The position numbers and the translations under genes were made by a program. A stretch of 28,823 bases of DNA. Origin: a virus. Shown one piece after another: positions 1-7,886 of the stretch. The DNA lies in the IMG/VR virus record IMGVR_UViG_3300026257_000018, positions 1 through 28,823 of that record; one strand, written 5' to 3'. Position 1 is the stretch's first letter. The number at the start of each line of letters is the position of its first letter. The notes beneath the pieces were generated by a model. That model searched no databases. It worked only from the letters and a program-made list of their open reading frames with translations, and was not told where the DNA came from.

Positions 1-169
1 AAATGTTTATAAAGATAAAGCAGCTAGGGATGCAAATCCAAATAACCAAATCTGTTCAGTCAGTGGGTCATTTGATATGGATCTTAAAGATAGCGCAAAA
101 AATCCTGTAAAACAGGCTTATGTTGCAGCTAAAACTGTTGCTACTTATAAAGATATGGCAGACGCTTAG
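1..169 (+). CDS. 3' end of an unidentified small phage protein (partial)
   Basis: The frame starting at base 2 is open to tandem TAG TAG stops at 167-172, giving a 55-residue C-terminal fragment; the start lies left of the window. The visible tail contains SGSFDMDL, then a stretch with NPVKQAY, and ends in YKDMADA. I have an impression that an 'NPVKQAY' type tail occurs in small conserved proteins of marine phages, but I know no function for it. It is followed by an 83-nt non-coding gap, so it may belong to a separate transcription unit from the genes that follow. The coding call rests on the open frame plus the sensible composition. Function unknown. Confidence 0.65.
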   Translation, partial: NVYKDKAARDANPNNQICSVSGSFDMDLKDSAKNPVKQAYVAAKTVATYKDMADA

Positions 170-196
170 TAGACTATGACAATAGGTTATTAAGAA

Positions 197-218
197 TACT
201 ATTATATGTGTAATAGTA
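197..218 (+). other. AT-rich hairpin in the intergenic gap
   Basis: An 8-bp inverted repeat (TACTATTA at 197-204, TAATAGTA at 211-218) with a 6-nt loop lies in the 170-252 gap. There is no U-run directly after it and the stem has a single G-C pair, so it is at best a weak terminator for the upstream gene. The rest of the gap is AT-rich, and I see no Bacteroidota-type TAnnTTTG promoter element in it. Confidence 0.3.
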
Positions 219-252
219 ATAAAGAACAATTTTAACTAAAATTTAATTAATT

Positions 253-528
253 ATGAATAAAAAAGTAGAAGACATAAAAGTCGAAAAAATTACTGACGAG
301 CAATTAAAAGAATTGCAAGGACATGTAAGTACGATCAACAATGCGCAATTGCAATTGGGTCAACTTGAATCTCAGAAACACGGTATTGTAAACGCTATAC
401 CACAACTTCAAGTAAAATTGAAGGAATTCCAAGATAAAATGGAAGAAGAGTATGGTAAAGTAAGTATTAATATACAAGACGGTACAATACAGGAAATACC
501 TGAAGAAGATGGGCAAGCTAATACGTAA
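253..528 (+). CDS. Small coiled-coil protein, unknown function
   Basis: A 91-residue protein. Residues about 12-70 are rich in Q, L, E and K with heptad-like spacing (LKELQ, AQLQLGQLESQ, LQVKLKEFQDKMEEEYG), predicting one long coiled coil. A short acidic tail follows (QDGTIQEIPEEDG). There is no signal peptide or membrane segment. The start is preceded by an A/T-only leader containing TTTAACTAA (231-239) and TTAATTAATT. The 3' end overlaps the next gene by 20 nt, so the two are probably translated together. I recall similar small coiled-coil proteins near terminase genes in marine phages, but cannot name a function. Confidence 0.75.
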   Translation: MNKKVEDIKVEKITDEQLKELQGHVSTINNAQLQLGQLESQKHGIVNAIPQLQVKLKEFQDKMEEEYGKVSINIQDGTIQEIPEEDGQANT

Positions 529-730
529 GATAAGTATTGGTAAAGATTATAAAAATGAAGCTATGCATTACGCCGTTGGCCAAGAGGTCTACGGCGGGCA
601 TACAATTTGCGATATATTAGAGGAGGATACAAAATACAGCATTTATATTAAAAAAGATAAAGATGTGTTACCATGGAAAGATTTTAATAAAAACATGGCA
701 GTATCTGTGGAGTATAACCTAGAATATTAA
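509..730 (+). CDS. Small conserved phage protein, unknown function
   Basis: A 73-residue protein starting inside the end of the coiled-coil gene, in a different frame. Its stop shares one base with the next start (TAATG at 728-732). The sequence is a mix of short beta-like strands with aromatic and glycine residues (VGQEVYGGHTI, YSIYIKK) and ends in MAVSVEYNLEY. The regular packing and the clean stop-start junction support it as a real gene. I recognise no catalytic motif. The neighbours (chaperonin-like and terminase genes) suggest a role in late gene expression or assembly, but that is position only. Confidence 0.7.
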   Translation: MGKLIRKISIGKDYKNEAMHYAVGQEVYGGHTICDILEEDTKYSIYIKKDKDVLPWKDFNKNMAVSVEYNLEY

Positions 731-1380
731 TGCGTGGTTTATATGATTTTATTATCAAACCAATAGGTGAGAGATATAACAATAAAAAACAAATTGGTGA
801 TAAAGAATTAATAGTTAACACTGAAATTTTCCATCACCAGTATGTTAATAGAGAAGCTGAGGTTTTATCTGTGCCTAAATTAGTTAAAACTAAAATACAG
901 CCCGGTGATACTATAATAGTACATCATAATGTATTTAGAAGATGGCATAATGCGCACGGCATCGAAAAAAATAGCAGAAGTTATATTAATAAAAATATAT
1001 ATGCAGTTAAAGAAGATCAGATTTTTGCATTTAAAAAAAATACTCTAAAAAAAGCAAAAACTTGTGGTGGTGAAGTATTGGTAGAAAAACACAACCAATG
1101 GGAAGCCACTGATGGTTTTTGTTTTGTGAAGCCAATTAAATCATATGATAAATTTGAAACTGATAAAGAACAGCCTCTTATTGGTATAATGAAATATTGT
1201 GATAATAACTTTAAAGACATTAAACTAGGGGATCTTGTTGGTTTTACACCATATAGTAAATATGAATTTATTATTAATAATGAGAGGTTATATAGGGTAT
1301 TAACAAATTCAATTTCAATTAAATATGAATATCAAGGACAAGAAGAAGAATATAATCCAAGCTGGTTACAAAGCTGTTGA
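730..1380 (+). CDS. GroES-like co-chaperonin candidate with two tandem units
   Basis: A 216-residue protein. GroES family members end each beta-barrel with a 'GD.V.F....' strand, then a short loop and a strand ending near 'I'. That pattern is visible twice here: PGDTIIVHHNVF (residues 58-69) followed by INKNIYAVKEDQI (86-98), and LGDLVGFTPYSKY (166-178) followed by INNERLYRVLTNSI (182-195). The GD pairs are 108 residues apart, so the protein reads as a duplicated barrel, about twice the length of a bacterial GroES (about 95 residues). Phage GroES equivalents such as T4 gp31 team with host GroEL to fold capsid protein, and terminase and capsid genes follow here. The assignment is from motifs only. 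It starts by a one-base overlap with the upstream stop and ends in TGA, with its last 56 nt shared with the next gene. Confidence 0.55.
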   Translation: MRGLYDFIIKPIGERYNNKKQIGDKELIVNTEIFHHQYVNREAEVLSVPKLVKTKIQPGDTIIVHHNVFRRWHNAHGIEKNSRSYINKNIYAVKEDQIFAFKKNTLKKAKTCGGEVLVEKHNQWEATDGFCFVKPIKSYDKFETDKEQPLIGIMKYCDNNFKDIKLGDLVGFTPYSKYEFIINNERLYRVLTNSISIKYEYQGQEEEYNPSWLQSC

Positions 1381-1597
1381 TGAATTAATAAAAGTAGCTA
1401 AAGAAGAAATAGTTGATAGTGATGAGGATATTTCTGCAGATAGATTAAAAAACGCAGCAGCCACTAAAAAGTTAGCTATATTTGATGCTTTTGAAATATT
1501 AAATAGAATTGAAGAAGAAAAGAATATACTAGAAGATAAAACAAACACGCAAAAAGAAAATACTTTTTCAGGTTTTGCCGAAAGAAGATCTAAATAA
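1325..1597 (+). CDS. Small helical protein upstream of terminase; small-terminase candidate
   Basis: A 90-residue, highly charged, probably all-helical protein (runs such as ADRLKNAAATKKLAIFDAFEIL). The only methionine is the first residue, so the 56-nt overlap with the upstream gene is required if this gene is real. Its stop shares one base with the terminase start (TAATG at 1595-1599), a layout that implies coupled translation with the packaging ATPase. Small terminase subunits are short, helical, DNA-binding and usually sit directly upstream of the large subunit, so TerS is the natural guess. No helix-turn-helix is clear to me, so the name is inferred from position. Confidence 0.65.
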   Translation: MNIKDKKKNIIQAGYKAVDELIKVAKEEIVDSDEDISADRLKNAAATKKLAIFDAFEILNRIEEEKNILEDKTNTQKENTFSGFAERRSK

Positions 1598-3813
1598 TGT
1601 ATAAACAAACTTTGTATAAAGTTATTGAGCCAATAAGGATTAACACGTTAAAAAGGCTTAATAAAAGTAAAAAATGGAAATATGGTTACAATAAAGAACA
1701 TGATATTGTAGTCATAAGTAAAACAGGACAAATAGGTGAAATATATGAAATTCAGAATTTTAAAATAGCTTTACCACCTGCTACTAAAGTTTATAGTAGA
1801 TCAAAAAAGAAAAAAGAACAGTATTGGGAAAAATTTGAATATCCAAAAGCATTAAAAAACGTAAAAACCATTTTTGACTGGAGAGATTACCCAAATGAAC
1901 ATAAAGACAAATGGTTTGATTACATCAATGAAGAGTTTAATCGTAGAGAGAGTGGTTTTTGGTTTAATAATAATGGTAAGTCTACTTACATTACCGGTAC
2001 TCACTATATGTATCTTCAGTGGTCAAAAATTGATGTGGGTGATCCTGAATTTAGAGAATCCAATAGATTATTCTATTTATTTTGGGAAGCTTGTAAAGCA
2101 GATAAACGTGCTTATGGAATATGTTATCTTAAAAATAGACGATCTGGTTTCTCGTTTATGGCAAGTGCGGAAACAGTTAATGCTGCTACTATCTCGAGTG
2201 ATGCAAGATTTGGTATCTTATCAAAGTCTGGTTGGGACGCTAAGAAGATGTTTACAGATAAGGTTGTACCAATATCTGTTAATTATCCGTTTTTCTTTAA
2301 ACCGATTCAAGACGGTATGGATAGACCAAAAAGTGAACTCGCATATAGGGTTCCGGCTCAAAAGTTTACTAGAAAGAAGCTTCAAACGAATGAGCAAATT
2401 GAAGAAATTATAGGTTTAGACACTACTATTGATTGGAAAAACACTGGTGATAACAGTTATGACGGGGAAAAACTAAATTTACTAGTACACGATGAAAGTG
2501 GTAAGTGGGAAAGACCTGATAACATATTGAACAACTGGAGAGTAACAAAAACATGTTTACGATTAGGTAGTAGGGTTATTGGAAAATGTATGATGGGAAG
2601 TACATCAAACGCATTAGATAAAGGTGGTAATAATTTTAAGAAATTATTTAGAGATTCTGATGTAACAAAAAGAAATAAAAATGGACAAACTAAATCTGGA
2701 TTGTATAGTTTGTTTATACCAATGGAATGGAACTATGAGGGGTTTATGGATAAATATGGTATACCTGTTTTTGATACTCCATCCGACCCAACATATGATT
2801 TTTACGGAGAGTTGATAGACACTGGTGTTGTGGATCACTGGAATAACGAAGTTGAGGGTCTAAAAAACGATCAAGATGCTTTAAATGAATTTTACAGGCA
2901 ATTTCCTAGAACGGAAGAACATGCGTTCAGAGACGAAACTAAAAATAGTATATTTAATTTAGCTAAAATATATGAACAAATAGATTATAATGAGGAAGTT
3001 GACAACGGTGTATCAGTTGGTAATTTTCAATGGGCAAGTGGGTTAAAAGATAGTAAAGTAATATTTTATCCAGATCCAAAAGGAAGATTTAAAGTTAGTT
3101 GGGTTCCACCTGTTAACTTACAAAATAGAGTTATTATAAAAAATGGTAAAAAATATCCAGGTAATGACCACATGGGAGCATTTGGATGTGATAGCTACGA
3201 TATATCTGGAACTGTTGATGGGAAAGGATCAAATGGAGCCTTACATGGATTAACAAAATTTAGCATGGAGGATTGTCCTCTAAGCCAATTTTTCTTAGAA
3301 TATGTAGCTAGACCAAAAACAGCAGAAATATTTTTTGAAGATGTTTTAATGGCGCTGGTATTTTATGGAATGCCAATGCTCGCAGAAAACAATAAACCAC
3401 GTTTATTATATTATTTAAGAAGACGTGGATATAGAGGATATTCAATGAATAGACCTGATAAAGTTTGGAATAAATTATCTGTTACTGAAAAAGAAATAGG
3501 TGGAATACCAAATACTAGTGAAGATATTAAACAAGCACACGCAGCTGCTATTGAAACATACATACAAGAGTATGTTGGATTAAAATCAGATGGCGAGTAT
3601 GGTAATATATATTTTAACAATACATTAGGTGATTGGGCGAGATTTGATATTAATAAGCGTACTAAATTTGATGCTACTATCAGCTCTGGTCTCGCTATAA
3701 TGGCATGTAATAGGCATTTATATACACCTAATGCAGAAAAACAAAAAGCAAAAGTAAATTTAAACTTTTCAAGATATAACAATGATGGATTTACATCACA
3801 AATAATAAAATAA
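1597..3813 (+). CDS. terL: Terminase large subunit (packaging ATPase-nuclease)
   Basis: A 738-residue DNA-packaging motor that pumps DNA through the portal into the procapsid and cuts the concatemer. The ATPase domain has a variant Walker A at K179-N-R-R-S-G-F-S186, with lysine at the start of the loop as in lambda gpA, and a Walker B ending in the acidic pair D299-E300 (LNLLVHDESG, 293-302). A likely coupling motif GSTSN spans 334-338. The RNase H-like nuclease domain has candidate metal ligands D532 (FGCDSYD), E581/D582 (FFED) and D692 (KFDATISSG). Length and motif layout fit the crAss-like terminases. The portal gene follows 2 nt downstream, as usual. Subunit identity is firm; lineage is from memory. 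Confidence 0.92.
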   Translation: MYKQTLYKVIEPIRINTLKRLNKSKKWKYGYNKEHDIVVISKTGQIGEIYEIQNFKIALPPATKVYSRSKKKKEQYWEKFEYPKALKNVKTIFDWRDYPNEHKDKWFDYINEEFNRRESGFWFNNNGKSTYITGTHYMYLQWSKIDVGDPEFRESNRLFYLFWEACKADKRAYGICYLKNRRSGFSFMASAETVNAATISSDARFGILSKSGWDAKKMFTDKVVPISVNYPFFFKPIQDGMDRPKSELAYRVPAQKFTRKKLQTNEQIEEIIGLDTTIDWKNTGDNSYDGEKLNLLVHDESGKWERPDNILNNWRVTKTCLRLGSRVIGKCMMGSTSNALDKGGNNFKKLFRDSDVTKRNKNGQTKSGLYSLFIPMEWNYEGFMDKYGIPVFDTPSDPTYDFYGELIDTGVVDHWNNEVEGLKNDQDALNEFYRQFPRTEEHAFRDETKNSIFNLAKIYEQIDYNEEVDNGVSVGNFQWASGLKDSKVIFYPDPKGRFKVSWVPPVNLQNRVIIKNGKKYPGNDHMGAFGCDSYDISGTVDGKGSNGALHGLTKFSMEDCPLSQFFLEYVARPKTAEIFFEDVLMALVFYGMPMLAENNKPRLLYYLRRRGYRGYSMNRPDKVWNKLSVTEKEIGGIPNTSEDIKQAHAAAIETYIQEYVGLKSDGEYGNIYFNNTLGDWARFDINKRTKFDATISSGLAIMACNRHLYTPNAEKQKAKVNLNFSRYNNDGFTSQIIK

Positions 3814-3815
3814 GT

Positions 3816-6230
3816 ATGAGTAACAAAGGTTATTTTCCTAGTCAAGTAGTTAGTGATGCTGAAAAGGCTAGCTATGAGTATGGCTTAAGTGTAGCGAAAG
3901 CTATTGAAGGTGAGTGGTTTGGAAAAGAAACAAACAACGACAGGTATAAAGCCAATCAAGCTGAATTTCATAAACTTCGTTTATATGCTAGAGGGGAACA
4001 AAGTATACAAAAATATAAAGATGAATTATCTATTAATGGTGATTTATCTTATCTTAATTTAGACTGGAAACCAGTACCTATTATACCTAAATTTGTTGAT
4101 ATAGTAGTTAACGGTATTGCGGAAAGAACGTATGATATAAAAGCATATTCTCAAGACCCTGCTGGTATTAATCAAAGAACAGCATATACTCAATCTATAA
4201 TGAGAGATATGAATACAGCTCAATATAGTAATGCTGTTATGGAGAAATTTGGTATAAATTTATATGAAAATGATCCTGAAAATATACCTGAAACGACAGA
4301 GGAGCTTGAAATTCATATGCAATTAGATTACAAGCAAGCGATTGAAATTGCAGAAGAACAAGCACTTAAAGTCTTAATGGATGGTAATCAGTATGATAAT
4401 ATATTAAAAAGAGTTTATCACGATTTAACTGTTATTGGCATTGGTGCTGTTAAAAATGATTTTAATACATCTGAAGGTGCTACAGTAAAATATGTAGATC
4501 CTGCTAATTTAGTATATTCATATACTGAATCACCTTTCTTTGATGATATATATTATTGCGGTGAAGTAAAAAATATCCCTATAAATGAACTTAAAAAACA
4601 GTTTCCACATTTAACAGATGAAGATTTAAGTGAAATACAAGAACAACCAGAGCAATCGTCATACCAAGCCACAAAACATGGAACAAATTCTACAGATAAT
4701 TTAGATAGTAATATTGTTACTGTATTATATTTTAATTACAAGACGTATGCTAATGAAGTATTTAAAGTTAAAACATTAGGGTCTGGTGGTGAAAAAGCAA
4801 TACAAAAAGATGATTCATTTAATCCACCAGAAGATGGTAATTTTGTGAGAGTATCAAAAGCTATTGAGGTATTATATGAAGGCGCTTTACTTGTTGGTAC
4901 TAAAAAATTATTAAAATGGGAGTTAGCACAAAATATGCTAAGATCAAAAAGTGATTATACTAAAGTAAAATTAAACTATAATATTGTAGCACCTAGAATG
5001 TATAAAGGCAAGATTGAATCGTTGGTAAGACGTATAACAGGTTTCGCTGATATGATTCAATTAACGCATTTAAAGCTACAACAAGTTTTAGCAAGAATGG
5101 TACCGGATGGTGTTTATTTAGATATTGATGGTTTAGCAGAAGTTGATCTTGGTAATGGAACGAATTATAACCCACAAGAAGCATTAAACATGTTCTTCCA
5201 AACTGGTAGTGTTGTTGGTAGATCACTCACACAAGAGGGTGATATGAATCCTGGCAAAGTACCTATACAAGAAATAGCAAGTGGCAGCGGTGGTGCTAAA
5301 CTACAAAGTTTAATTCAAACATATAATTATTATCTTCAAATGATAAGAGATGTGACTGGATTAAACGAAGCAAGGGATGGTAGCACGCCAGATAAAAACG
5401 CTTTAGTTGGAATACAGAAAATGGCAGCAGCGAATAGCAATACAGCCACAAGACACATACTACAAAGTGGTTTATTTTTAACAACAGAATTAGCACATGC
5501 GTTATCATTAAGAATATCTGATTTATTAGAATATTCACCAACAAGAGACGCATTTATACAAGCTGTCGGCGCACATAATGTTGCGACATTAAGCGAACTA
5601 TCAGAATTATATTTATATGATTTTGGTATATTTATTGAATTGTCTCCAGATGAAGAAGAAAAACAATTACTGGAAAACAATATACAAATGGCATTACAAT
5701 CTAATAGTGTTGAACTAGAGGACGCTATTGATGTTAGAAATATTAAAAATTTAAAACTAGCAAATCAAGTTTTAAAAATAAGAAGACAAAAGAAAACAGC
5801 CAGAGATCAACAAGTTGCAGAAAGAAATATGCAAGTACAAGCTCAAGCAAACGCACAAGCTGCCCAGCAAGCGGCGGCAGCGGAAGCACAAAAAGAACAG
5901 TTAGCAGTGCAGGGCAAAGCACAACTTGTGCAGGTTGAATCACAAGCTGAAATGCAAAAATTACAAATGGAAGCCCAACTTAAGTTTCAATTAATGCAAG
6001 CTGAAGCCCAAATACAAGCACGATTAAGACAAATGGAGATTGAAGCTGTACAGGGAAGAGAAGAATATAAGGAAGATCGTAAAGATGAAAGAACTAGAAT
6101 TCAAGCATCACAACAATCTGAACTTATATCGCAAAGAAAAGAAGGTTCAGGACCTAAAACGTTTGAATCTATAGGTAATGATATACTAGGTGAAGGCATA
6201 AGCTTAGATATGTTTGGGCCTAATGTTTAA
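3816..6230 (+). CDS. Portal protein
   Basis: An 804-residue protein directly after the terminase. The central region contains RRITGFADMIQ, a DGVYLDIDGL strand region and GLNEARDGSTPDKNALVG, which I recognise as typical of crAss-like portals. The portal forms the dodecameric ring at one capsid vertex, docks the terminase and later the collar. From about residue 655 to 770 the protein becomes an exceptionally Gln/Ala-rich helical tract (for example QAQANAQAAQQAAAAEAQ) consistent with the crown/barrel helices of long podoviral portals. It ends in a short Gly-rich tail. It starts 2 nt after the terminase stop without a Shine-Dalgarno box. Function is well supported by order and motifs. Confidence 0.88.
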   Translation: MSNKGYFPSQVVSDAEKASYEYGLSVAKAIEGEWFGKETNNDRYKANQAEFHKLRLYARGEQSIQKYKDELSINGDLSYLNLDWKPVPIIPKFVDIVVNGIAERTYDIKAYSQDPAGINQRTAYTQSIMRDMNTAQYSNAVMEKFGINLYENDPENIPETTEELEIHMQLDYKQAIEIAEEQALKVLMDGNQYDNILKRVYHDLTVIGIGAVKNDFNTSEGATVKYVDPANLVYSYTESPFFDDIYYCGEVKNIPINELKKQFPHLTDEDLSEIQEQPEQSSYQATKHGTNSTDNLDSNIVTVLYFNYKTYANEVFKVKTLGSGGEKAIQKDDSFNPPEDGNFVRVSKAIEVLYEGALLVGTKKLLKWELAQNMLRSKSDYTKVKLNYNIVAPRMYKGKIESLVRRITGFADMIQLTHLKLQQVLARMVPDGVYLDIDGLAEVDLGNGTNYNPQEALNMFFQTGSVVGRSLTQEGDMNPGKVPIQEIASGSGGAKLQSLIQTYNYYLQMIRDVTGLNEARDGSTPDKNALVGIQKMAAANSNTATRHILQSGLFLTTELAHALSLRISDLLEYSPTRDAFIQAVGAHNVATLSELSELYLYDFGIFIELSPDEEEKQLLENNIQMALQSNSVELEDAIDVRNIKNLKLANQVLKIRRQKKTARDQQVAERNMQVQAQANAQAAQQAAAAEAQKEQLAVQGKAQLVQVESQAEMQKLQMEAQLKFQLMQAEAQIQARLRQMEIEAVQGREEYKEDRKDERTRIQASQQSELISQRKEGSGPKTFESIGNDILGEGISLDMFGPNV

Positions 6231-6249
6231 CAAATAAATAAATAATAAA

Positions 6250-6606
6250 ATGGCAATAGTAACAAACGATTGGACTGCTAAAATAATGGGGTCAGTATGT
6301 ACTGACGGTGGAGATAGTGGACACGCTATCAAACCTCCTACAGATCATGTGTTTATTGGATTTACTGTGTTAGCCGCGGCAACATTTGATGCTAGTGGTG
6401 GTTTAGTCGCAGAAGATGCAACTGTATACGCAAACACAGAAGATGCTGCTGGTGATTTAGCTGCTGGTTCAGAAACAACAATTGAAGGATCTGGTGGTGT
6501 TGAATTGGATGCTAGTAATAGTTTTCCAGCTGGAGTAACTATTTATGGTAGATATACCGAAATAGATGTAGCTGGTGGAACAATTATAGCATACTGGGGA
6601 AAATAA
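6250..6606 (+). CDS. Small beta-rich protein; capsid decoration or head-fibre candidate
   Basis: A 118-residue protein rich in Gly, Ala, Val and Thr with a regular alternation suggesting an all-beta fold (FIGFTVLAAATFDASGG, AGVTIYGRYTEIDVAGG), ending IIAYWGK. It has few charges apart from Asp and Glu, no coiled coil and no signal peptide. It lies between the portal and scaffold-like genes. In crAss001 the head-fibre gene is adjacent to the portal gene, and small trimeric decoration proteins of this size are common in this position, so a capsid surface role is plausible. The similar ending (fpaGvtIyGry.eidv..G.iIAY) is familiar to me from marine phage proteins of unknown function. Not firmly assignable. 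Confidence 0.72.
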   Translation: MAIVTNDWTAKIMGSVCTDGGDSGHAIKPPTDHVFIGFTVLAAATFDASGGLVAEDATVYANTEDAAGDLAAGSETTIEGSGGVELDASNSFPAGVTIYGRYTEIDVAGGTIIAYWGK

Positions 6607-6612
6607 AAAAAT

Positions 6613-6626
6613 TGTACGAGAGTACA
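6613..6626 (+). other. Short hairpin with GAGA tetraloop
   Basis: TGTAC (6613-6617) pairs with GTACA (6622-6626) around a GNRA-type GAGA loop. It lies just after the decoration-candidate gene and is followed by TTATGTTTAA rather than a U-run. At 5 bp it is too short to call a terminator; it could be an mRNA processing or stability element, or chance. Confidence 0.25.
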
Positions 6627-6657
6627 TTATGTTTAATTAATTATATAATATTATATT

Positions 6658-7860
6658 ATGGCAAAAAATGACAACGTCAAAATTGACGAAAAAAATGCTG
6701 AATCCCCTATGGGTGATGGCAAGTTAAAAATGTCTCATCTTAAAAAGTTTCAACAAGATGATAAACCTATTAAGGTAGACCTTGATGAAACAAAAGAAGA
6801 GAAAACTACAGATAAGATTGTAGAAGAGAAACCTAAAGAAACAACTGATGATAAAGTTATTGAAGAGGTTCAAGAGAAAGTGGAAGAGAAAAAGATTGAA
6901 GAGAAAAAAGAAACTGAACAACCGGTTTTGGAAGAAATTACAGACGAAAAAACTGATGAAACTGTTGAACAAAAAATTGAAACAGTTGAAGAAACAGTTA
7001 AAGATGCTGTAGAAGAAGCGGAAAAAACTGGGGAAGAATTACCAGAAAATATTCAAAAAGTTATAGACTTTATGAGTGAAACTGGTGGAGATCTTGAGGA
7101 TTATGTAAAATTAAATCAAGATTATGGTAAACTTGATGACACTATGTTATTAAGAGAATACTATAAACAAACTAAACCGCATCTTAATAGCGGGGAGATT
7201 GATTTTTTAATTGAAGATAATCTCACGTATGATGAGGATGTAGATGATCCGAAAGACATACAGCGAAAGAAATTAGCGTTTAAAGAGCAGGTTGCCGACG
7301 CTAAAACCCACTTAGACGGGTTAAAGTCTAAATACTATGAGGAAATCAAAAGTGGTGTTAAGTTAACATCCGACCAACAGAAAGCTATTGATTTTTTTAA
7401 TAGATATAACGAAAAGCAAGTAGAAACAGAAAAAGTTGCTAAAGAACAAAGAGACGTGTTTCAATCAAAAACGAATCAGGTATTCAATGATAAATTTAAA
7501 GGTTTTGAATATAATATCGGAGAAAAGCGTTTTAGATTTAACGTTAAAGATTCATCACAAGTGAAAGAAAGCCAAAGTGATCTTAGTAATTTTGTTGGTA
7601 AATTCTTAGATAAGAAACAACAATTAGCAGATCCGCAAGGTTATCATAAAAGTTTGTTTACAGCAATGAACGCTGATGCTGTAGCTAATCATTTTTACGA
7701 ACAAGGCAAAGCAGATGCTATCAAGTATAGTGTGGCTAACGCTAAAAATGTAACAACTGAACCTCGACAAGGTCTTGGTGAAGTTGAAGCTGGTGGAATG
7801 AAAGTTAAAGTGTTAAGCGGCGATGATTCTAATGCTTTTAAGTTTAGAATTAAAAAGTAA
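6658..7860 (+). CDS. Probable capsid scaffolding protein
   Basis: A 400-residue protein directly upstream of the major capsid gene, the usual position of scaffold. Residues about 40-130 are an almost purely Glu/Lys/Thr/Asp tract with repeated 'VEEK' and 'EEKK' type units, probably disordered or a charged helix. The middle (about 130-330) is helical and charged (NIQKVIDFMSETGGDLEDY, YEEIKSG). The C-terminus ends GGMKVKVLSGDDSNAFKFRIKK-like, basic and beta-prone, as expected for the part that touches capsid protein. Scaffolds are abundant in the procapsid and lost on maturation. No protease motif is visible here. Its translation leader shares a 21-nt identical stretch with that of the 9451 gene. 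Confidence 0.72.
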   Translation: MAKNDNVKIDEKNAESPMGDGKLKMSHLKKFQQDDKPIKVDLDETKEEKTTDKIVEEKPKETTDDKVIEEVQEKVEEKKIEEKKETEQPVLEEITDEKTDETVEQKIETVEETVKDAVEEAEKTGEELPENIQKVIDFMSETGGDLEDYVKLNQDYGKLDDTMLLREYYKQTKPHLNSGEIDFLIEDNLTYDEDVDDPKDIQRKKLAFKEQVADAKTHLDGLKSKYYEEIKSGVKLTSDQQKAIDFFNRYNEKQVETEKVAKEQRDVFQSKTNQVFNDKFKGFEYNIGEKRFRFNVKDSSQVKESQSDLSNFVGKFLDKKQQLADPQGYHKSLFTAMNADAVANHFYEQGKADAIKYSVANAKNVTTEPRQGLGEVEAGGMKVKVLSGDDSNAFKFRIKK

Positions 7861-7886
7861 GTTTAACTAATTAAAATTTAAAAATT

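Noticed and set aside
1874-2413. 179-codon frame on the + strand inside terminase
   Set aside because: It is in another frame of the terminase gene, whose ATPase motifs lie exactly here, so this frame is an artefact.
3411-3845. 144-codon open frame on the minus strand spanning the terminase/portal junction
   Set aside because: It lies antisense to two well-supported genes, its product has no recognisable features, and no other minus-strand gene is supported nearby. It reflects low stop density opposite AT-rich coding sequence.
6612-6635. Possible Bacteroidota promoter (TTG ... TATGTTTA) before the scaffold gene
   Set aside because: The spacer is about 13 nt instead of the roughly 19-21 expected, and the last G of TAnnTTTG is missing.
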